A program made the translations under genes and the position numbers. A stretch of 64,000 nucleotides of DNA, taken from NCBI GenBank assembly GCA_949752745.1, contig OX457034.1, positions 7,834,904 through 7,898,903 on the forward strand, written 5' to 3'. The stretch comes from Protula sp. h YS-2021 (Eukaryota > Annelida > Polychaeta > Sabellida > Serpulidae). Shown here piece after piece: positions 59,001 to 64,000 of this stretch (position 1 is the stretch's first letter; each line of letters opens with the position of its first letter). The notes under the pieces are model-generated. The model did no database searches and had not been told where the DNA came from. It saw only the letters and a program-made list of their open reading frames with translations.

Positions 59001-62000
59001 AACGTAGCTGGAATGTCCCCATTCCTGAAGGAACAGCAGCAAATGGCGATTATTTCATACAATGATTTCTTTTTATTTGCACCTTGAAGAGTAAACAATC
59101 TGCCCCCCAGGGTTGTCAACAAATCACATTTCTTTCATAAAAAATCATGATTTTTATTTTTTTTTTACTGAAATCGATTTTTATAATTTAAATCACCAAA
59201 AATCAATGACGCCATAAATTACACAAAATACCCGTTTTTATCCCTTTTCCCTTGCTCCACCGAGCACTACACACAAATGCAACAACTACTTAATAAAATA
59301 GAATTAGACAGTGTGAAGCTACCCTCAGTCTTCTGCATGGTCACTGTTTACTTATCAGATAGCAACATACCAACACATCTTTGTTAAATACGCATAAATA
59401 AGGTGAAATACCGCTATTATATCTGATAGGGCAGAGGCATTTATCTACTGTTTATTCAACCTGCTTTTGAGGAAATCTACCTTCTGTCTTTTTTTTTTTT
59501 TTTTTTTTTTTTTTGGCAAACTAAGCAAAATCTTTTTTACAAGTATGCAAAATGGCCTATTTCTTGTCAACAAATGGCCGTTTTACTGTCAACAACTGGT
59601 CATTTTACTGTCAACAAATGGCCGTTTTACTGTCAACACATGGCCATTTCACTGTCAACAAATAGCCGTTTTACTGCCATACAAATGACCGTCTTCCTGT
59701 CAACAAAAGGCCGTTTTACTCCCAACAAATGGTCGCATTCTGCTTCAAAATGGCCGCTTGCCACAAAAATGGCCACTTTACCTGGCTGGTCCTCGGCGAA
59801 CAGTGTGACGTAACCACTTTGCTCATACTTATTCCAAACGAAGGGAAATTTGTCCACGTACGTCGATCCTGCGTGTCCCCTTCTTACTTCCGGTAGTTCC
59901 GTTTCATTTTTACCTGCAATCCAGGGTTCAGATTTCGCGGTCGCCCGGACGCCCATGGCGACCAACTTTTGGCTCGGGCGACCAACTTTTTCGAGTTGGT
60001 GGCCCGAGTGGCGACTAACTTTTTCGGAGTATTTTCAGGTAAATACTGTTGATTATTTTAAACACCATTTTGTTGTTGTTTTTTCATGTGAGGCCGGTTC
60101 GACAAACTTTGCAAAAAAAAATTGCGCAGGGCGACTAACTTTTGTGCCGGGCGACCAGAAAAATTAACGAAGTCTCAACCCTGCAATCAAATAGAAACTA
60201 GTAGATCCTAAATTAGTGATTATTTACGCACAAGGCAATCACTGTGGTCCCAGGACTAAATAGCGGAGTGTCTGACTATAGAGTGCTTTGTGTCCACTAA
60301 AATTTCGGCGAAACAGCGAAAACTATGGGCAATATTGACGACAGGCTACTATGTACAAGATCGTTTATAATTCAAAATGAAAGGTTTAGATTTCAAGTAG
60401 AAATCGAGATTTACAACGTAAAACGCAAAAAAAAAAACAACAACAAACCTTTGTCTCAACTCAGATTTAGAAGAAAACTTGTCAAGGCCTTGACAAACAT
60501 AAAATCTATCTGGAAACGCACACCATCAAGTAACACCTGATAAACAGAGCTCACAGATATGCGCTCTCTTCAAGCACGATCGGGTGTACTTCAAGTGACC
60601 ACACGCCTCCTGCACTCACCAGGCTCGTGGCATGTGACGTCACGCTGAACTGAATAAAGTACAGTTGCTTTCTGCTGCAGCGAACACATTCATAAGGCCT
60701 TCCCTAAATATATGTGCAATGGGGGGTACAAGCCATCAACAAACACACACACGCAGCCGACATCGTGATGACGTCAGACTCATATCTTCAACGTCATCAT
60801 GGAAAATGGCGTCCTTATACGGTCTTCAGCTGGCGCATGCGCACAAAAACATAAACTAGACCTAGGCCAGAAGTTTGTATCTGTGCACAGCCAAAAAGAC
60901 ACCCATCAGCCGCAAAGTAAAGAGGCCATGGGGAAAACCGGGCCATGCCAAAGAAAACTAGAGCAGTCTGCATAGCCCACATATTCCCCACAGGCCCCCC
61001 ATCAGTTAAACACGGCCATCAATAGTCAAGGGCTGAAATTTTCTAAGTCCAGCTGGTCCATTTTCCTTGGACGAACCTGACCCATTTACAATACCGATCT
61101 GAGTTTGTTCGCATAGAAGCTACACACCAAGTTTCATTAAAATCCTTGCAGCAGCTCTTAAGTTATCGTGCTAACAAGCTGTTGATGACAGACCAACACA
61201 CGGTCGATCGCATATATTCTCCCCCCCCCCCCATGGGGAATAAACAATGAGAGAGAACCAAAGAAAAACAGGTATTTTTACGGATAGGTAAAAAAAAAAC
61301 AGCTGTGTTCAATTAAAAAATACTTACCGCACGTTTTTTATTATGTAATCTGTACCCACGAAAAATGTTGGTAGCACATAGTACAGGCCTCATTACTACA
61401 CCCACTCTATCTCTTAACAATAGGCCTCTAAGTGCTGTTATCTTATCTTTTTTTCTGAACTGAACAAGTTTATTGTGCAACTTGTTCCCACACACGCGGA
61501 GTTTAACAATTATGTGTGACCCTCGCCAAAATGCCTTTCATATGGCACTTATTTTAAAAAGCTCATTATCTAACAAAATTCTTTGTTTAACATTTTCTAA
61601 AAAAAAACAGCTTGAAATGTGACGTCACAATGATCCAGCAAAGCATCCTGCCAGTTTTTTGTTTTTTTTTATTTCATAAGTATTCAGTGAGATATTCATG
61701 ATTCGTTCGCCGAGACCTGTACTGCACTTAAAATTGTACTGTACTAGGGTAAAATTTTTAAGCCCCCCCCCCCCCAGGCTTTTTCCCCTCAGATTTGTCC
61801 GACATTTTCTCATTGAAATCGACGATATATGTCAAAAAATTTCCCTTAAAGTTGACCGGAAATTTGAACGCTGTACCAAGGAATTTCAACTGTTTCCCGT
61901 GTGAGAACGGGTTAACACGCAGCACATGTATTACCTGTTAGAATGGGTAACATTGCAGCTGTTGTCGCATCACCCACAATATTGTAGCCGTTCAGTATGA

Positions 62001-63134
62001 CAGCTTTTAGGACGTCTCGTAAATAAGCGTACGTCTTCGGCAATTTCCGCTGATAGCTCATGTGCGACATGGAATCCATAGCGAACATCAAGACATTCAT
62101 CTGCAGCGAGTTGCGCTTCGGCCGCGTCGTCGTGACGCGTTCCATGACGTCATCCTGGATGGCTACCTGCGCAAAGTATTGATCGAAATCTGCACTGTTT
62201 ATGCCTGGCCAGTTCTGATAGCTGTTATAATACTCATTCTGCGAGTCGTACGTGGAATCAAGCTGGTCGTACTGATCATATTCGTCTTCGACACTCTCAT
62301 CGTCGTCACCTTGATCGTCACCTTCTGCCACTTCGTCATTTTCGTCATCGTCACTTTCGTCTTCGTGCAAATTTTCCGAATTCTCCTTCTCTTCCAAAAT
62401 GGCGCTTTCCTCTTGTTTTAAATCTTAAGGGAAAAAAAGCAAAAAATATCTGTATTTATTATTGAGTTAAAACGTATTAATTTCTAAACTCAGTTAGACA
62501 TTACCGTTAAAAGTGAAAAAGAAATTGCTATATAATATAATTCTACACGACCAGGCACATAAGCAACACGCATAAAATGATACCTTCCCTCCCTCCCCCC
62601 CCCACCCCGCCCCCCCCCCCTTACCTTTGTGTGCGTATATATTATCAGGCATATCAGGCATGCCCATGCTACCCAGCATCCTCGGCCGGTGTATCTCCCT
62701 TCCGTCCGCCCCTGCCTCACTTCCGTCTTCCAGTAACCTCCTCAATGGCGCTCCCCTATCCACTTCCGGTGGGCCCCGATCGCTGTCGTCCAGGTAGCAC
62801 TGAACCCGGTAAAAGTCATGCTTTACGTCTATTTCGAATGGTGCTTGATCCCGGACGTGAGCACGTGACACCTTATACGTCACATCCGTGTCCCATTCGA
62901 TTGCCGTATATTCACATTTAGAGAGCTTTCGCTTGCCCAATACTGTCTGGTTAATATGTATGCTGCCGTTTTGAGTGTAGAATAAAACGTCACCCTCACA
63001 GTCGAGCGGCCGCATGTGGTAAAATGCGAAATGATTGGCGTCATTCTCCAGACGAAGTTTCGGCATTTGGCAAATTCGTTCTTCGTCCTCTTCGTCCTCG
63101 AATAAATATTTTCGACGCAAACGACCCCTGCCGC
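53031..63134 (-). CDS. DUF229 family protein (sulfatase/alkaline-phosphatase superfamily), 3' ten exons
   Basis: Exons on the minus strand: 63134-62625, 62423-61935, 59913-59782, 59024-58844, 58249-58061, 57621-57419, 56822-56669, 56093-56009, 55652-55530 and 53186-53031 (stop). Every junction is GT/AG and the phases (1,1,1,2,2,1,2,0,0) all agree, giving 739 codons plus stop. Family landmarks in order: CQMPKLRL with the N-terminal Cys-rich region; an unusual acidic linker (about 45 residues, mostly D/E, then Y/Q/N); MNVLMFAMDSMSHMS with LPKTYAYL and GYNIVGD; GDLTHADNN; VVMGDHGARY (the metal-binding DHG of the superfamily); QGKLEERLP; LTTPFDVHETLLDLL; IPLNRTC with HWCTC; and the C-terminal ISRINAYG with RKYCYC. 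The biochemical role of DUF229 proteins is not established. The gene lacks its 5' part, which lies beyond the window. Confidence 0.92.
53430..55590 (-). repeat. 71-bp minisatellite made of exon end plus splice donor
   Basis: Read on the coding strand, each unit equals the last 60 bases of the exon 55652-55530 (20 codons, LDVVYYQIIVRTSPSDGLYE) plus the first 11 intron bases (GTGAGGTAGAA). The 71-bp period is seen at 53467, 53538, 53609 and onward, with close to 30 units. Six shorter inserts with CACCTCACCAAGTGAG break the array. The unit nearest the exon is the functional exon end. Units vary mainly at the CATTAGG/CACTAGG and ACGATGA/GCTATGA positions. Confidence 0.95.
56440..56668 (-). repeat. 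Degenerate tandem repeat starting at the donor of exon 56822-56669
   Basis: On the coding strand the donor region (CAG|GTGCCTTCACTTTGTG, TATCAGTGTCCCTGTGAAC) is followed by a copy about 100 bases on (CAGTGCCCGTTGACTTTGTG, TATCAGTGTCCGTGTGAAC), with half-units of GTGTCCTTGTGA type between. Confidence 0.7.
56825..57075. repeat. ~28-bp minisatellite at the acceptor of exon 56822-56669
   Basis: CCAGCCAGCAGCAACCAGCA followed by CAC(A)CCA repeats about nine times and ends a few bases from the acceptor AG at 56824-56823. Frames open on both strands are by-products of the repeat. Confidence 0.9.
57262..57318 (-). repeat. Duplicate of part of the preceding DUF229 exon
   Basis: The coding strand reads LTTQFDVHVALLDLLDI, a ~55-base copy of LTTPFDVHETLLDLLDI in exon 57621-57419, with about 80% identity. 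It lies in the following intron after a C-rich stretch. It has no acceptor of its own. Confidence 0.75.
57640..58060. other. Intron between exons 58249-58061 and 57621-57419
   Basis: Pyrimidine-rich on one side. Two similar segments (57870-57970 and 57985-58055) with poly-T, poly-G and TTGGTTGCTATTTTTC-type words suggest a local duplication. Confidence 0.5.
58335..58915 (-). repeat. Five copies of an exon end plus donor in one intron
   Basis: The functional exon end (about 58915-58844, TLNYLKDFMMK then donor GTGAGT) is followed in the intron by near copies at about 58808-58737, 58683-58611, 58565-58494 and a more diverged one at 58412-58338. Spacing is 100-155 bases, filled by G-rich runs. 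Three copies keep GAAGTGAGT or GAGGTGAGT at the donor position. Read through, each ends in a stop directly after the donor. Confidence 0.9.
59100..59530. other. Distal part of the intron between exons 59913-59782 and 59024-58844
   Basis: AT-rich, poly-T at 59488-59514. TCATGATTTTTATTTTTTT and related words near 59140 form a short low-complexity block. Confidence 0.5.
59560..59781 (-). repeat. 22-bp tandem repeat starting at the donor of exon 59913-59782
   Basis: On the coding strand the donor GTAAAGTGGCCATTTT is followed by units of GTAAAACGGCCATTTGTTGA with CA, about nine in all, at a 22-bp period on the far side and more irregular near the donor. The array unit is clearly related to the donor sequence itself. 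Confidence 0.8.
59922..60183. mobile_element. hAT-like MITE inserted at a splice acceptor
   Basis: The left end CAGGGTTCAGATTTCG and the right end (read inward) CAGGGTTGAGACTTCG are inverted copies, both followed by GGTCGCCCGG further in. Flanks share CCTGCAATC (59913-59921 and 60180-60188). The repeat includes the acceptor AG of exon 59913-59782, so the acceptor seems to have been restored by the target-site duplication. The exact ends are ambiguous because the terminal repeat and the flank share CTG. Internal GGCGACTAACTTTT words recur about five times. Confidence 0.7.
60190..60955. other. Part of the large DUF229 intron (61934-59914)
   Basis: No second gene recognised. ORFs 60325-60540 and 60665-60859 have no supporting signal. 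Confidence 0.5.
60958..61242 (-). mobile_element. Short Helentron-associated-like element 4 (candidate)
   Basis: Minus strand: the 5' part ATTCCCCATGGGG (about 61241-61229) is a small hairpin. TGGGGAAT (60990-60983) is its inverted subterminal partner, and CTAG (60961-60958) followed by T is the 3' end. A GCAGACTGC stem lies before CTAG. The body carries CACCAAGTTTCATTAAAATC, a phrase related to GTGTGCCAAGTTTCAA in element 2. It has no tandem core. Confidence 0.45.
61250..61930. other. Rest of the DUF229 intron before exon 62423-61935
   Basis: No gene or mobile element boundary recognised; poly-C at 61766-61777. Confidence 0.45.
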
Positions 63135-63139
63135 CTGAA

Positions 63140-63984
63140 GAACGGAGACAAACATCACGAATTTAAGCTCATCATTTATGCGTTAATGTATTATAAGCAA
63201 AGACCACTGGTATCATATTTACGAAAATATCTCGAAATTCACAACATCACTTTTTCAGGGTTACCTGAACGAAATAATTGCAGAACAATTCCGAAATAAA
63301 ATCAACCTATTTTCAATAATTATGATTTACTTTTGCTTTTCAAACACAAAATGAAAATTCGGAAACATGTTCATTAGTAAGCTTCATCCGCTATCAGTTT
63401 GACTCGGTGAGTTTAAGTCGTGCTTATGTAACTTGCTCAAGTGCACATTCCTTTTGCTCCTTTTTCTTTTGGGGAGGGAGGAGGTGGTAGAAGGAGTGGG
63501 AGAGAGGGGGGAATATGGTAGTGGGGGGGGGGGGGGGGAGAGGGGGCTGAGGGGGTTGGTGGGAGGAGTGGGAGTGGGAGAGAGGGGGAATATGGGAGTG
63601 GGGGGGAGAGGGGGCTGAGGGGGTTGGTGGGAGGAGTGGGAGTGGGAGAAAGGGGGAATATGGGAGTGGGGGGAGAGGGGGTTGGTGGGAGGAGTGGGAG
63701 TGAGGGGGGAATGTGGAGTGGGGGAAGAGGGGGCTGGGAGGGGGTTGGTGGGAGGAGTGGGAGTGGGAGAGAGGGGGGAATATGGGAGTGGGGAGAGGTG
63801 GCTGGAAGGGGGTTGGGGGAGAGGGGGCTTGGAGGAGGTTGGGGGAGAGGGGGCTGGGAGGGGGTTGGTGGGAGGAGTGGGAGTGGGAGAGAGAGGGGAG
63901 AATTTGGGGGTGGGGGGAGAGAGGGCTGGGAGGGGGTGAAGGAGGGTGGGCGACAGGGGGCTTGGAGTGGGATCTGTGCCTCAC
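63140..63984. repeat. Intron with a G-rich minisatellite next to the donor
   Basis: From about 63465 to 63960 the plus strand repeats GGGTTGGTGGGAGGAGTGGG and GAGAGGGGGAATATGGGAGT-type units of 25-75 bases, in variable order. The first intron bases on the coding strand (after the donor at 63985) lead almost directly into this array. 63140-63460 is AT-rich and featureless. Confidence 0.85.
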
Positions 63985-64000
63985 CTAAATGTCCAAATGC
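63985..64000 (-). CDS. Probable next upstream DUF229 exon, cut by the window edge
   Basis: On the minus strand AFGHL is followed by G|GTGAGGC at 63985-63978. A donor in phase 1 here fits the phase-1 acceptor before 63134, giving AFGHLGG across the junction. Only 16 bases are visible, so this is tentative. Confidence 0.4.

Noticed and set aside
60325..60540. 71-codon basic ORF inside the DUF229 intron
   Set aside because: Lys/Asn-rich frame over a poly-A tract with no motif, splice site or promoter.
63424..63988. Pro/His/Ser-rich and Gly-rich ORFs near the right edge
   Set aside because: They are translations of the G-rich intron minisatellite.

Overview
The window reads as nuclear DNA of an animal, most probably a bivalve mollusc. 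The genes have short exons with GT/AG introns, the background is AT-rich, and microsatellites, minisatellites and several small non-autonomous transposon types are dense. The bivalve assignment is an inference from the repeat style and from the presence of a DUF229 gene and a CHST-type sulfotransferase gene. No rRNA, CRISPR, prokaryotic operon or viral gene was seen.

Left part (1-27 kb): a large segmental duplication (1-8023 and 20297-27112, same orientation) carries two copies of a three-exon gene on the minus strand. The product is a single-pass membrane protein with a signal peptide, a small Cys-containing ectodomain and a cytoplasmic tail with ITIM/ITSM-like tyrosine motifs. The left copy is open (410 codons, exons 3905-3788, 1683-1387, 1002-185). 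The right copy is a pseudogene with frameshifts and stops. A third, related terminal exon (16516-15874) lies between them and is interrupted by one frameshift. Each duplicate also keeps a decayed relic of the ectodomain exon about 4 kb upstream.

Middle (27-53 kb): a five-exon carbohydrate sulfotransferase gene (28681-32237, plus strand) is followed by a 62-bp satellite with a 5-mer higher-order structure, a dispersed 1-kb duplication with a clean MITE insertion, pogo/Tigger-like MITEs, a SINE, and long runs without genes. A small intact ORF at 47900-48199 (plus) is the only other gene candidate here.

Right part (53-64 kb): the 3' ten exons of a DUF229 (sulfatase/alkaline-phosphatase superfamily) gene on the minus strand, which continues past the right edge. 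All exon phases join without conflict into 739 codons plus stop.

Main discoveries: (1) In two unrelated genes (DUF229 and sulfotransferase) several introns begin with a tandem array made from the end of the preceding exon plus its splice donor. The clearest case is a 71-bp unit equal to 60 exon bases plus 11 intron bases, repeated close to 30 times. (2) Four transposons share one architecture resembling Helentron-associated elements (terminal hairpin, inverted subterminal copy, 3' hairpin, CTAG end). Three of them carry a ~139-bp tandem core with nuclear-receptor-like and/or ETS-like motifs. (3) The cluster of tyrosine-tailed receptors. (4) A hAT-like MITE sits directly at a DUF229 splice acceptor.
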